Assembly (NCBI RefSeq): GCF_030411995.1
Contig: NZ_JASNRC010000007.1
Location: 251,599 to 315,598, forward strand
DNA length: 64,000 nucleotides
Reading direction: 5' to 3'
From: Massilia sp. YIM B02769
GTDB lineage: Bacteria > Pseudomonadota > Gammaproteobacteria > Burkholderiales > Burkholderiaceae_D
The notes below the pieces were generated by a model. That model was not told where the DNA came from. It ran no database searches and saw nothing but the letters and a program-made list of their open reading frames with translations. Each line of letters begins with the position of its first letter. Positions within the stretch are counted from its first letter, which is position 1. The position numbers and the translations under genes are program-made. Below, one piece after another: positions 17,294-26,330 of this stretch.

Positions 17294-17896
17294 ATGAATC
17301 CGATCCGTCTGCAAGACAGCGATGCCTTGCTCGTCATCGACATGCAATACGACTTTCTTCCTGGCGGCAGCCTGGGCGTGCCCGAGGGCGACCAGGTGCT
17401 GGCGCCGATCAACGAGGCCATGGCCAGGTTTGCCGCGCGCGGCTTGCCCGTTTACGCCTCGCGCGACTGGCATCCCGAAGACCATTGTTCCTTCGCGGCG
17501 CGCGGCGGTCCCTGGCCGCCGCATTGCGTGGCCGAGACCCGCGGCGCCGCATTTTCCGACGAGCTGGCGCTGCCGGCCGACACCGTGATCATCTCGAAGG
17601 CGGATACGGCCGATGTCGACGCCTACTCGGCCTTCAACGGCACGGCCCTGGCCGACCACCTGCGCGGGCACGGCATCACGCGCGTGTTTGTGTGCGGCCT
17701 GGCCACCGACTATTGCGTGCTGAACACCGCCCTCGATGCGCTGAAGAACGGTTTCGAGACCGTGATCCTGCCCGAAGCGATGCGCGCGGTGAACGTGCAG
17801 CCCGAGGACGGCGAACGTGCGATCGCGCAGATGCGCGAGGCCGGCGCCACCGCCGCGACGCTGGCGGAACTGGAACAGGAAGCCGCCGCGGCCTGA
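17294..17896 (+). CDS. pncA: Nicotinamidase (NAD salvage)
   Basis: A 200-residue isochorismatase-fold enzyme; ATG 17294 lies behind GAGGA. It hydrolyses nicotinamide to nicotinate and ammonia for NAD salvage. The catalytic triad is D16 (LLVIDMQYD), K102 (ISKAD) and C141 (GLATDYCVLN). The metal ligands D58, H60 and H64 lie in RDWHPEDH, and the cis-peptide region GLATDYCV is canonical. Length matches E. coli PncA. It is a monocistronic unit ended by a strong terminator. A pyrazinamidase activity would follow from the same chemistry. The NAD de novo genes of this genome lie 24 kb further right. Confidence 0.92.
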   Translation: MNPIRLQDSDALLVIDMQYDFLPGGSLGVPEGDQVLAPINEAMARFAARGLPVYASRDWHPEDHCSFAARGGPWPPHCVAETRGAAFSDELALPADTVIISKADTADVDAYSAFNGTALADHLRGHGITRVFVCGLATDYCVLNTALDALKNGFETVILPEAMRAVNVQPEDGERAIAQMREAGATAATLAELEQEAAAA

Positions 17897-17922
17897 TCCG
17901 TATTCAGCGCTGCACAAACGAC

Positions 17923-17955
17923 AACGGCGCCCCTGTTTCCGGGGGCGCCGTTTTT
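17923..17955 (+). terminator. Rho-independent terminator of pncA, probably bidirectional
   Basis: An 11-bp stem (AACGGCGCCCC, 17923-17933, paired with 17942-17952) followed by a run of five T. It lies between the convergent pncA and permease genes. Confidence 0.85.
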
Positions 17956-17969
17956 ACATCGTCAATCGA

Positions 17970-19370
17970 TTATGGCTGGGTGTTGTTCAGCACCGAGCGC
18001 TGGCGCGCGTAGCCGAAGTACACGGCCAGGCCGAGCAGCAGCCAGACGATGAAGGCCACCCAGGTGTGCCAGCTGAGGAAGGACATCAGGGCCAGGCAGA
18101 AGATGATGGCCAGGGCCGGCACCACCGGCACGCCCGGGCAACGGAAGGCGCGGTGCAGGTCCGGACGCTTCTTGCGCAGGATGATGACGGCCAGCGACAC
18201 CAGCGAGAAGGCGGCCAGGGTGCCGATGTTCACCAGCTCGGCCAGCACGCCCAGCGGCACGACGGCGGCGATCAGGCCGAAGATGATGCCGACCATCCAG
18301 GTGGCGAAGTAAGGCGTGCCGTATTTCGGGTGCACTTCCGACAGTTTCTTCGGCAGCAGGCCGTCGCGCGACATGGCGAACAGGATGCGGGTCTGGCCGT
18401 AGGCCATGACCAGGATCACGGTGCTCATGCCCAGGATGGCGGCCAGGTCGACGAAGCCGGCAACCCAGTCCTGGCCGGCGTATTGCAGCGCCAGCGACAC
18501 CGGGTGGTCGACGCCCTTGAAGTTCGGGAAAGGCACGATACCGGTCATGATGGCCGCGACTACCACGTACAGGATGGTGCAGATCGCCAGCGAACCGATG
18601 ATGCCGATCGGCAGGTCCTTCTTCGGGTTCTTGACTTCTTCCGCGGCCGAGGTCACGGCGTCGAAGCCGATAAAGGCGAAGAACACGAGTGCGGCGGCGC
18701 TCATCACGCTACCCATGCCGAACGGCATGAACGGCTGCCAGTTCTCCGGCTTGACGTAGTTGACACCGACGAAGATGAACAGCAGCACGACGCCGGTCTT
18801 GATCAGCACCATGATGTTGTTCACGCGCGCCGATTCGCGCACGCCGAGCGAGAGCATGAAGGTCAGGACCATCATGATCAGGAAGGCCGGCAGGTTGAAG
18901 ACAGTGTCCACGCCCGGAATCGCGCCCGGGGCGCCGCGCAGGGCTTCCGGCAGGACGATGCCGACGCCTTTCAGCAGCGACTGGAAGTAGCCGGACCAGC
19001 CGACGGCAACCGTCGAGGTGGCCAGGCCGTATTCGAGCAGCAGGTCCCAGCCGATCATCCAGGCCACGATTTCGCCCAGGGTCACGTAGGAATAGGTGTA
19101 GATCGAGCCGGCCACCGGCACGCTCGACGCGAATTCCGCATAGCACAGCGCGGCGAAACCGCAGGCAATCGCGGCGATGATGAAGGAAAGCGTCAGCGCC
19201 GGGCCGGCCGTGACCGCGCCGGTACCCGTCAACACGAAGATACCCGTGCCGACAATTGCCCCGATACCCATCAGGATCAGGTCCATCGGTCCGAGGACCT
19301 TTTTCAGCCCGCCAGGCTTGGCGGCGCCCGCCACCATGGTATCGAGGTTCTTCGTCCTAAAAATACTCAC
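17970..19370 (-). CDS. APC-family amino-acid permease (YfnA/CAT-like)
   Basis: A 466-residue inner-membrane transporter with about twelve hydrophobic segments. The GTG start at 19370 follows AGGAG by eight bases; a longer frame upstream has no coding character. The first helix carries the APC substrate-site motif GIGAIVGTGIFVLTG, and helix 6 reads FFAFIGFDAVTSAAEEVKNP, typical of the cationic amino-acid transporter branch. The length matches YfnA and related exchangers. It is a single-gene unit, ending 18 bp from the pncA terminator, which probably serves both genes. The transported amino acid cannot be told from sequence; broad or cationic specificity is the usual annotation. Confidence 0.88.
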   Translation of the reverse strand: MSIFRTKNLDTMVAGAAKPGGLKKVLGPMDLILMGIGAIVGTGIFVLTGTGAVTAGPALTLSFIIAAIACGFAALCYAEFASSVPVAGSIYTYSYVTLGEIVAWMIGWDLLLEYGLATSTVAVGWSGYFQSLLKGVGIVLPEALRGAPGAIPGVDTVFNLPAFLIMMVLTFMLSLGVRESARVNNIMVLIKTGVVLLFIFVGVNYVKPENWQPFMPFGMGSVMSAAALVFFAFIGFDAVTSAAEEVKNPKKDLPIGIIGSLAICTILYVVVAAIMTGIVPFPNFKGVDHPVSLALQYAGQDWVAGFVDLAAILGMSTVILVMAYGQTRILFAMSRDGLLPKKLSEVHPKYGTPYFATWMVGIIFGLIAAVVPLGVLAELVNIGTLAAFSLVSLAVIILRKKRPDLHRAFRCPGVPVVPALAIIFCLALMSFLSWHTWVAFIVWLLLGLAVYFGYARQRSVLNNTQP

Positions 19371-19545
19371 TACGCGTTCTCCTGTTATGCATTGTCGTCT
19401 CCTGTCGGAAGGCCGACGCTTGTGGCGCAAGCCCTTCCCGCTTCCCTGCAGACCTGCTGTCGTTCGCCGGCTTGTGCCTCCCATGCGCACACCCTTGCCG
19501 CCGGCGCAGGACGCCGGCGGCACCGGATACGATTATCGTCGGAAC

Positions 19546-19576
19546 AAGAAAAAGCGCCTGCAGAGCCGCCAGGCGC
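19546..19576 (-). terminator. Rho-independent terminator of the TPP-enzyme gene
   Basis: On the minus strand a 7-bp stem (GCGCCTG paired with CAGGCGC; arms 19554-19560 and 19570-19576) followed by TTTTTC, about 80 bp after the stop at 19654. The rest of 19371-19653 shows no gene. Confidence 0.7.
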
Positions 19577-19653
19577 CAATCGATTCACACTTTCCACGCC
19601 GCGTCTTTACACGCGTGCCCGAAAAGCGATAAGAATAAGCCAGCACATCCGCA

Positions 19654-21426
19654 TTATTGCTCCGTCAACCCCTGTTGAGCAAGCGCCCGCCGAACGGCAT
19701 CGGCCTCCGGCTCGCCTTTTTCGATGGCCTCGTAGTATTTCCTGGCCTGGGAACGGGTGATATGGGGTGGCAAGGGCGGGATATTCGCCTCGCTGACGAT
19801 GTCGAGGACAAAGGGTTTGTCGGCATTGAAGGCCGCATCCAGGGCGGCGCCGAGCTGATCCGGGCGTTCGACGCGGGCGCCATCCAGCCCCAGCAGGCGG
19901 GCGTAATCGGCGTAGGCCACGTCGGGCAGTTCCTGTGAGGTTTCGTATTTCGGTTCGCCGGCCATGCCGCGCTGTTCCCAGGTGACGAAGTTCAGGTCGC
20001 GGTTGTTCAGCACCAGCACGATCAGGCGCGGGTCGCTCCAGTCCTGCCAGGTGCGCGCGATCGTGATCAGGCAATTCATGCCGTTCATCTGCATGGCGCC
20101 GTCGCCCACCAGCGCCACCACCAGGCGTCCGGGATAGGCCATCTTGGCGGCAAAGGCATACGGCACGGCCGAACCCATGGTCGCCAGCCCGCCCGAGAGC
20201 GAGCCGAGCATGCGGGTGCGCGCCTTGATGTCGAGCGCATACCAGGAGGTCGAGGAACCGGAATCGCCGGCCAGGATGGCGTCGTCGGGTAGCCGCTGCG
20301 ACAGTTCCCAGAAAGCGCGCTGCGGGTTCAGCTCCGGCGTGTCCATCCGCGCCTTTTCTTCCAGCAAGCGCCAGCTCGCCTCCACCCTGGTTTCGATGCC
20401 CTGCTGCCAGCTGCGGTCCTGCTTGCGTTCCAGCAGCGGGATCAGGGCGCGCAAGGTAGCCCTGGCGTCGCCGATCAAATTCGCTTCCATCGGGTAGCGC
20501 AAACTGAGCATCTTGCCGTCGATGTCGATCTGTACCCCGCGCGCCTGGCCCTCCTCGGGCAGGAATTCGGAATAAGGGAAGCTGGAGCCGACCATCAGCA
20601 AGGTATCGCAGCCGTTCATCATGTCGAAGCTGGCCTGGGTGCCGATGATGCCGATCGAGCCGGTGACGAAGGGCTGGTCGTCGGCCACCACCATCTTGCC
20701 GAGCAAGGCCTTGGCAATCCCGGCGCCGAGCAGCCGGGCCACTTCCACCAGTTCGTCGGCGGCGCCGTGGGCGCCGGCCCCGGCCAGGATCGCCACCTTC
20801 TTGCCGGCGTTCAGGATGTCGGCCGCCGCTTGCAGTGCTGCCTGCGGCGGCACCTCGGCACGGGCCAGGCTGCCGATACCCGAGAGGATGCTGCCGTGCT
20901 GGCGCGGCGGCGTGGTGACGGCGTCCTCGTCCTGCAGGTCGGACGGAATGATGATGCAGGTGACGCAGCGCTCGGTGCGGGCGATACGGAAGGCGCGGTC
21001 GACCAGGTGACGGATCTGCTCGGCCGTGGTGGCCATCTGCACATAGGCGCCGGCCACGTCCTTGAACAGGGTGACCAGGTCGACTTCCTGTTGAAAGTGC
21101 CCACCGAGCGAAGCGCGCTTTTGCTGGCCGACGATGGCGACCACCGGCTGGTGGTCGAGCTTGGCGTCGTAGAGGCCGTTCAGCAGGTGGATCGCGCCCG
21201 GCCCCGAGGTGGCCATGCAGACGCCGACCTCGCCCGTGTACTTGGCGTGGGCGCAGGCCATGAAGGCGGCGAGTTCTTCGTGGCGGGTCTGGACGAAGTC
21301 GATGCGGTCCTGGCGCCGCATTGCGGCCAGGATGCCGTTGATGCCGTCGCCGGGGTAGCCGTAGATGCGGCCCACACCCCATTCGTCGAGCCGTTGCAAG
21401 AGGAAATCGCCTACCGTCATCGTCAT
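19654..21426 (-). CDS. Thiamine-pyrophosphate enzyme of the pyruvate dehydrogenase (quinone)/pyruvate oxidase type
   Basis: A 590-residue flavin/TPP enzyme of the POX/acetolactate-synthase superfamily. The N-terminal catalytic Glu lies in TRHEELAAFMA near residue 50, preceded by YGYPGDGINGIL. The central domain (KKVAILAGAGAHGAADELV) would bind FAD. The TPP motif starts GDGAMQMNG near residue 440 and closes with LNNRDLNF. The closest familiar relatives are PoxB-type pyruvate:quinone oxidoreductases, which decarboxylate pyruvate to acetate at the membrane. The exact 2-oxo acid is not certain. GGGAG lies upstream of ATG 21426 (a second ATG two codons later). Monocistronic, with its own terminator. 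Confidence 0.85.
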   Translation of the reverse strand: MTMTVGDFLLQRLDEWGVGRIYGYPGDGINGILAAMRRQDRIDFVQTRHEELAAFMACAHAKYTGEVGVCMATSGPGAIHLLNGLYDAKLDHQPVVAIVGQQKRASLGGHFQQEVDLVTLFKDVAGAYVQMATTAEQIRHLVDRAFRIARTERCVTCIIIPSDLQDEDAVTTPPRQHGSILSGIGSLARAEVPPQAALQAAADILNAGKKVAILAGAGAHGAADELVEVARLLGAGIAKALLGKMVVADDQPFVTGSIGIIGTQASFDMMNGCDTLLMVGSSFPYSEFLPEEGQARGVQIDIDGKMLSLRYPMEANLIGDARATLRALIPLLERKQDRSWQQGIETRVEASWRLLEEKARMDTPELNPQRAFWELSQRLPDDAILAGDSGSSTSWYALDIKARTRMLGSLSGGLATMGSAVPYAFAAKMAYPGRLVVALVGDGAMQMNGMNCLITIARTWQDWSDPRLIVLVLNNRDLNFVTWEQRGMAGEPKYETSQELPDVAYADYARLLGLDGARVERPDQLGAALDAAFNADKPFVLDIVSEANIPPLPPHITRSQARKYYEAIEKGEPEADAVRRALAQQGLTEQ

Positions 21427-21520
21427 GGAACTCTCCCGTCAAGCCTGGCGCCCTGGGACCGGGCACCCTGCGGACGAGCATAGCACCGGGTATGGCCAGC
21501 GCCCGCACGTTACCGCCGGT

Positions 21521-21901
21521 TCACGAATGCGCGCGCTGGCGCAACCTGGGCAAGAGAAAAGCCCAGCCATACAGGAGAACATTAATGGTGACCACGCCGA
21601 CCGCCAGGCCGAGCTGCATCTCACGGGTCAGGCTGCCGGGATAGATCAGGCGCAGCAGGTAATGTTCGACGAAGCTCTCGCCGTAGCCGGACAGCCCGGC
21701 GCGCATCCGCAGTAGCTTCTCCAGCGTGGTCAGGGGACAGAGCCGCCCGGTCAGTTCGATGAAGAATCCCCAGGCGGCGGCCGGCAGATGCAGCCAGGCC
21801 AGGCGCGGCCAGCGCACCAGCAGCAGCGCGCCGAACACGACGAACAGGACAAAGGCCAGGTGCAGCAGCAGGACCCCGGCGGCGGCCAGCGAAAATCCCA
21901 T
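21521..21901 (-). CDS. DUF2784 family membrane protein
   Basis: A 126-residue inner-membrane protein with three to four hydrophobic segments: residues 5-30 (AGVLLLHLAFVLFVVFGALL), 35-50 and 95-118. The central part (FIELTGRLCPLTTLEKLLR, then FVEHYLLRLIYPG) is characteristic of the DUF2784 family, whose function is unknown. The start at 21901 has a long purine-rich Shine-Dalgarno (AGGGAAGGGGAAG). It begins 16 bp after the stop of the monooxygenase-esterase gene and is probably co-transcribed with it. No link between the two is established. Confidence 0.82.
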   Translation of the reverse strand: MGFSLAAAGVLLLHLAFVLFVVFGALLLVRWPRLAWLHLPAAAWGFFIELTGRLCPLTTLEKLLRMRAGLSGYGESFVEHYLLRLIYPGSLTREMQLGLAVGVVTINVLLYGWAFLLPRLRQRAHS

Positions 21902-21917
21902 GGGCGCTTCCCCTTCC

Positions 21918-24437
21918 CTAGGTCTCGGTATCCGCCTGCATGTCGTCAGGCGGGGCCTCGCTTGCGCATGCCTGTGCGAAGGCGGCCAGGCGCCCGATGG
22001 CATGGGCGGCCGAGCGCAGGTAAAAGGCTTGCAGATGGAACACATGCCAGCGCCCGGCATACTCTTCTAGCTGGCATGATACGCCGCATTCCCTGGCATG
22101 CGCGGCCAGCCGGGTGGCATCGTCGTGCAGGATCTCCTGCTCGCCGACCTGGACCAGCATCGCCGGCAAGCCCTGCAGGCTGGCGGCCAGCGGTGCATGC
22201 GCGCCGGCGCCTGTGGGGCAGGCATACCACTGTATTCCCTGGGCCACCCAGGCGCGGCGCACCATCGGGTCGATGCCGGCGCGGGCCGCCACCGAGGCAC
22301 CGGACAGGCCGGGGTCGGCCAGCGGGGATGCCAGCGCCAGCCCGGCCGGCAGCGCCTCGCCGCTGTCGCGCAGGCGCAGGGCCAGCGCCAGGGCAAGCGC
22401 GCCGCCGGCCGAGTCGCCGGCCACGACGATCCTGTGCGCGGGGATGCCGCTCGCCAGCATGGCGCGGTAGCAGGTTTCGGCGTCGTCGAGCGCCGCCGGG
22501 TAGCGGTGCTCGGGCGCCAGGCGGTAGTCCGGCACCCACACGGGCATGCCGGCATCGCGCGCCAGGCGCGTGGTGATGCTGCGGTGGGTGACGGGACTCC
22601 CCAGGCAAAAGGCGCCGCCGTGCAGGTAGAGGATGGCGCCGGTCCCGAAATGGCCTGCCCGGTCCGGCGTGACGATCTCGACCTGTATCTCCTGCATGCG
22701 TTGCTGGCGCAACTGCACGCCGGCCACGCCCGGCATCAGCGGCGCCAGCAAGCCGACGACCGTGCGCTGGAAATGGGCGCCGAAAGGCGGCCCGATCAGC
22801 GGCCGGAAGCAGGCCCGCAGGAACGCGCGCTGGAAAGCGGCCTGCAGGCGCTCGTCCAGCGCGGGTGGCGCGGCGATGCGCAGGCCGCCGGCCCGGTCCG
22901 CCAAGGGAGCGGCCAGGCGGTAGGCCGACAGGCGCGCATGCCGTGCCAGCCAGCGGTACCGGAAGCTGAATCCCGGCCAGTTGGCACTGTTGCGGCCCTG
23001 GCGGTCGAGGTACCAGCTAGTGCAACCGTTCCAGACGGAGCTGCCCAGGCGCGCCTGCAGCCGGGTATTGAACGCGCGGTGTACGCCCGCGTCGACTTCC
23101 ACCGTGGTCGAGGACGTGGCCCGCAGCGCGCGCAGGCAGCGCATGACGTGGGCGACCTGGCTTTCCAGCATGTAGACGATGGAATTGTGGCCGAGGTTGG
23201 TATTCGGGCCGTACAGCATGAAGAAATTCGGAAACCCCGGCACGCTCATGCCCAGGTAGGCCGCGGCGCCGTCGCGCCAGGCCGCGTTCAGGTCGCGCCC
23301 GTCGCGCCCTTGGATCGACATCGGCGCCAGGAAGTCGGTGGCGGCAAAGCCGGTGCCGTAGACGATGGCGTCGACGGCGTGCAGCCTGCCGTCGGCGGTT
23401 TCGACGCCTTGCGGGTGGATGCGGGCAATGGCGCCGGTCAGGAGTTGCACGCGCGGATCGGCAAACGCCGCCAGGTAGTCGTCGGCAAGCAGGATGCGCT
23501 TGCAGCCGATCGGGTAGTCCGGCGTCAGGCTGGCGCGCAAGCCCGGGTCGGGCACGTCGCGCGCCAGCATCTGGCGGAAGGGCCGGCCCACGGCCAGCTG
23601 CATCATGCCCTTCAGGCGGCTGAAGGCCAGCGCACGCGCTTCGTACCTGGCGTAGATCAGGGCGCGGTGCAGGCGCATCGCCAGCGGCAGGCGCCGGAAC
23701 AGCCGCTGGCGCCAGCCCGGATAGGCCCGGTCGCCGCGCGGCTTCAGCCAGGCCGGCGAGCGCTGGAACACCAGCAAGGCCTTCACCTCGCCGGCGATGG
23801 CCGGGATGAGCTGGGTCGCCGAGGCGCCGGTCCCGATGACCGCCACGCGCTTGCCGGCGAGGCTGGCGGCATGGTCCCAGCGGGCCGAGTGAAAGGTGGG
23901 GCCGGCGAAGCTGTCGCGGCCTGGGATGGACGGCAGCGCCGGCCGGCTCAGCAGGCCGGTGGCGCTAACAAGCAGGCGGGTGTGCAGTGTTGCCCCGGAC
24001 GTCGTCAGGATGGTCCAGACCGCGTGCGCCTCGTCGAAGCGGGCCTGCGCCACTTCCCGGACCAGGCGCAGATGCGGCAACAGGCCGAAGGCGCGGGTGC
24101 AATCGCGCAGGTAGGCCAGGATATCGGGCTGGGTGGCGAAGGTACGCGGCCAGTCCGGCTTCGGCGCGAAGGAAAACGAATACAGGTGCGACGGGACATC
24201 GCAGGCCGCGCCCGGATAGCGGTTGTCGCGCCAGACGCCGCCGACCTCCTGCGCCCGTTCGAGGATCACGAAGTGGGCGATGCCCGCCTGCAGCAAGGCC
24301 CTGCCCATGCAGATGCCGCCGAAGCCGGCGCCGATGACCACGGCCTCGAGCGGCGTGTCCGGGCTGGTGGGCGGCAGCGGCGCCCCGGACGGTGCGTCGG
24401 CGGCGAGTACGCCGGATGCGGGAGGATGCGAGGTCAT
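21918..24437 (-). CDS. Baeyer-Villiger monooxygenase fused to an HSL-family esterase
   Basis: An 839-residue two-enzyme fusion; ATG 24437 follows GGAG by six bases. Residues about 28-510 form a flavin monooxygenase: FAD Rossmann VIGAGFGGICMG, the Baeyer-Villiger fingerprint FAGPTFHSARWD, NADPH Rossmann VIGTGASATQLIP and the C-terminal TSWYLDRQGRNSANWPG. Residues about 540-839 are an alpha/beta hydrolase of the hormone-sensitive-lipase family: oxyanion hole HGGAF near 606, nucleophile in GDSAGG near 672, an Asp in GEQEILHDD and a His in RWHVFH. A ketone would be oxidised to an ester or lactone and then hydrolysed by the same polypeptide. The substrate is unknown (alicyclic, aromatic or terpenoid ketone). 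A DUF2784 gene follows. Confidence 0.9.
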   Translation of the reverse strand: MTSHPPASGVLAADAPSGAPLPPTSPDTPLEAVVIGAGFGGICMGRALLQAGIAHFVILERAQEVGGVWRDNRYPGAACDVPSHLYSFSFAPKPDWPRTFATQPDILAYLRDCTRAFGLLPHLRLVREVAQARFDEAHAVWTILTTSGATLHTRLLVSATGLLSRPALPSIPGRDSFAGPTFHSARWDHAASLAGKRVAVIGTGASATQLIPAIAGEVKALLVFQRSPAWLKPRGDRAYPGWRQRLFRRLPLAMRLHRALIYARYEARALAFSRLKGMMQLAVGRPFRQMLARDVPDPGLRASLTPDYPIGCKRILLADDYLAAFADPRVQLLTGAIARIHPQGVETADGRLHAVDAIVYGTGFAATDFLAPMSIQGRDGRDLNAAWRDGAAAYLGMSVPGFPNFFMLYGPNTNLGHNSIVYMLESQVAHVMRCLRALRATSSTTVEVDAGVHRAFNTRLQARLGSSVWNGCTSWYLDRQGRNSANWPGFSFRYRWLARHARLSAYRLAAPLADRAGGLRIAAPPALDERLQAAFQRAFLRACFRPLIGPPFGAHFQRTVVGLLAPLMPGVAGVQLRQQRMQEIQVEIVTPDRAGHFGTGAILYLHGGAFCLGSPVTHRSITTRLARDAGMPVWVPDYRLAPEHRYPAALDDAETCYRAMLASGIPAHRIVVAGDSAGGALALALALRLRDSGEALPAGLALASPLADPGLSGASVAARAGIDPMVRRAWVAQGIQWYACPTGAGAHAPLAASLQGLPAMLVQVGEQEILHDDATRLAAHARECGVSCQLEEYAGRWHVFHLQAFYLRSAAHAIGRLAAFAQACASEAPPDDMQADTET

Positions 24438-24598
24438 GCTGGTCTCCAGGTCAGGCAACCACGTCCAAACAATTTCTGTAAAGATACTACGAAAGCGGGC
24501 ATGGCGGCTTGGCCTCCGGCTGGTGTAGCATCGCGGGGTTCCGTCATCCGGATTGGCCCCCGCGCCGGGCAATCCCACTGCTTTTATTGGAGAGTCCC

Positions 24599-25042
24599 AT
24601 GTCCTTGCCATTCGTTTCCCGTGCCTTGCTGCCCTTCCTCGCCGCCCTGCCCCTGTTCGCGACGGCTGCCCAGCCCGTGGTCGAGGTCTACAAGACCGCC
24701 AGCTGCGGCTGTTGCAAACAGTGGATCAAGCATCTGGAGGAAAACGGGTTCAGCGTCAAGGCGCAGGACGTGGCGAACCCGGGCGACTACCGGGCGAAGT
24801 TCGGCATCGCCGACGCGCATGGCTCCTGCCACAGCGCCAGGGTCGCCGGTTACGCGATCGAGGGCCATGTGCCGGCATCGGACATCAAGCGCATGCTGGC
24901 CACGCGGCCGGAGGCGACCGGCCTGGCGGTCCCCGGCATGCCGATGGGCTCGCCAGGCATGGAGGGCGCGCACAGCGATCCGTACGAGGTGCTGCTGGTG
25001 AAGAAGGATGGCAGCACGGGCGTGTACAAGCGTTACCGCTGA
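24599..25042 (+). CDS. DUF411 family periplasmic metal-binding protein
   Basis: A 147-residue exported protein; ATG 24599 lies six bases after GGAGA. A signal peptide covers about residues 1-23 (ALLPFLAALPLFATAAQ). The mature part starts VVEVYKTASCGCCKQWIKHL, whose CGCC cluster, with later SCHSA and Met-rich PGMPMGSPGM, is characteristic of DUF411 proteins, often found in copper-resistance loci and thought to bind metal. It lies alone here, divergent from the monooxygenase-esterase and with no copper pump beside it. The C-terminus reads EVLLVKKDGSTGVYKRY. Copper handling is inferred from the family only. Confidence 0.85.
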   Translation: MSLPFVSRALLPFLAALPLFATAAQPVVEVYKTASCGCCKQWIKHLEENGFSVKAQDVANPGDYRAKFGIADAHGSCHSARVAGYAIEGHVPASDIKRMLATRPEATGLAVPGMPMGSPGMEGAHSDPYEVLLVKKDGSTGVYKRYR

Positions 25043-25110
25043 TGGGCGTGCGTCCGTGCGGCCTTCCGAGGCCTGGCTTGGCATAATTGGTACAACTTCA
25101 AGGAGGAACC

Positions 25111-25509
25111 ATGATGAATGCACAAGGCAGGAACGGGACAGACCAGGATGCGTCGGCCACGATAGGCGTGGGTGGCGCGACGAGCGGCCAGGCCGGGGCG
25201 ACGCCCAGCCACGAAACGCAACAGGAAACGGGCGGCAGTGGTGGAGAGCAACTGACTGCAAGCCAGGGCGAGCTGAAGGATGCGCTGCGCGAAGGCACTG
25301 CCCACGCCCAGCCATCCGCCGAGGGTGCGCCTGCCGCACCACGCAATCCGGCCGAGCCGGCCGAGTCCGGCATGCACAGCGGCGCGCGTGGGGCCTTCGA
25401 TACCCGCTCCGACCAGGCCGGGGGGACCGGCACCGGGATCGGCTCGCCGGAAAGCGGCGCCAACCAGTCGCCGGCCGACCTGGCGCCGCCGGCGGACAAA
25501 AAAGCCTGA
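25111..25509 (+). CDS. Hypothetical low-complexity, probably disordered protein
   Basis: A 132-residue protein behind a perfect AGGAGG Shine-Dalgarno (ATG 25111; a second ATG follows directly). It is made almost only of Gly, Ala, Ser, Thr, Gln, Pro and Glu, with no hydrophobic core and no signal peptide. Motifs include GGATSGQAGATPSHETQQ and a Lys pair at the end (DKKA). It resembles the small disordered stress-associated proteins common in Oxalobacteraceae, such as the one at 63195. I do not recognise a named family. A hairpin terminator follows directly. Confidence 0.65.
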   Translation: MMNAQGRNGTDQDASATIGVGGATSGQAGATPSHETQQETGGSGGEQLTASQGELKDALREGTAHAQPSAEGAPAAPRNPAEPAESGMHSGARGAFDTRSDQAGGTGTGIGSPESGANQSPADLAPPADKKA

Positions 25510-25514
25510 GCGTC

Positions 25515-25540
25515 AAGCCGGCGCTGACGCCGGCTTTCCT
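25515..25540 (+). terminator. Hairpin terminator after the low-complexity protein
   Basis: A 9-bp perfect stem (AAGCCGGCG at 25515-25523 paired with CGCCGGCTT at 25528-25536), loop CTGA, followed by a short T-rich stretch (TTTCCT). Convergent with the gene at 25597. Confidence 0.65.
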
Positions 25541-25596
25541 GGCGCGAGCCCGTATGCGAATGGGCCCGGCAGTTCGCGCCGGGCTCCGTTGTCCAT

Positions 25597-26106
25597 TCAG
25601 TTGTCCAGCTTGATCGTCCCGTGTTCGCCCGGATCGACGTCCGGCGTGGTGCCGGTGACGGCCGCCTTGGCCATCTGGAACAGGCGCACCATCTTGCTGT
25701 CGTTCGAATCCCAGTATTCCGCGCTGTGCGGCGCCACGCGCACCAGCACCACGTGCTCGTCGTCGGGACCGTGCGGGAACCAGGCTTGCACCATCGGGTT
25801 CCAGAGCGCGCGGATGCGCTCGCGGTCGACCACGCGCTCGGCGGTGCCGCTGATCGACACGTACAGGCTGTCCTCGGGCTGGGCGAAGCTGACATTCACC
25901 TCGGGCTGCATCGCGATGTTCTGCCACAGCGGGGTGTGGATCGAGGTGTAGAACCACAGCCCGCCTTCGGCGTCGGTATCCTGGTTGGTCATCGGATGGC
26001 TGATCAGGTGGCCGTGTTCGTCGACAGTGGTGAACATGGCAAAGCGCATCGAGCGGATCTTGTCGGCCAGTGCCGCGGCCTGGACGGAAGCATTCGTTGT
26101 GGACAT
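25597..26106 (-). CDS. Pyridoxamine 5'-phosphate oxidase-like protein (general stress protein 26 family)
   Basis: A 169-residue flavin-binding split-barrel protein; ATG 26106 follows AAGGG. The pattern MRFAMFTTVDEHGHLISHPM, WFYTSIHTPLWQNI and LYVSISGTAERVVD matches the pyridox-oxidase-like general stress protein 26 group, whose members bind FMN or related flavins. True PNP oxidase residues are not seen. The biological role is unclear; related proteins respond to stress in other bacteria. It is a single-gene unit divergent from the prkA operon, itself a stress operon, across 224 bp of intergenic DNA. Confidence 0.83.
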   Translation of the reverse strand: MSTTNASVQAAALADKIRSMRFAMFTTVDEHGHLISHPMTNQDTDAEGGLWFYTSIHTPLWQNIAMQPEVNVSFAQPEDSLYVSISGTAERVVDRERIRALWNPMVQAWFPHGPDDEHVVLVRVAPHSAEYWDSNDSKMVRLFQMAKAAVTGTTPDVDPGEHGTIKLDN

Positions 26107-26330
26107 GGCATACCCTTCGGTTGATCGAAAACCCCATCCTAACCGCATGCACGCAAGCAATCGGTGCGGCGGCGAACGCAGGATCGCGTGTTATTAGGCC
26201 CGGCTGACCCCGCGAGGTTCGGTCGCGCACATTGATACGCCTCAGTCGCATCAAGTTGCGCCCACCGATACTGTGGCTTCGCGCGGCCGGCCAGGGCCGC
26301 CCAACCGCCACACCAGCCAACGGAGGAAAC

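Noticed and set aside
22098-25001. A 967-residue plus-strand frame opposite the monooxygenase-esterase
   Set aside because: Antisense shadow; it also runs through the DUF411 gene in a wrong frame.
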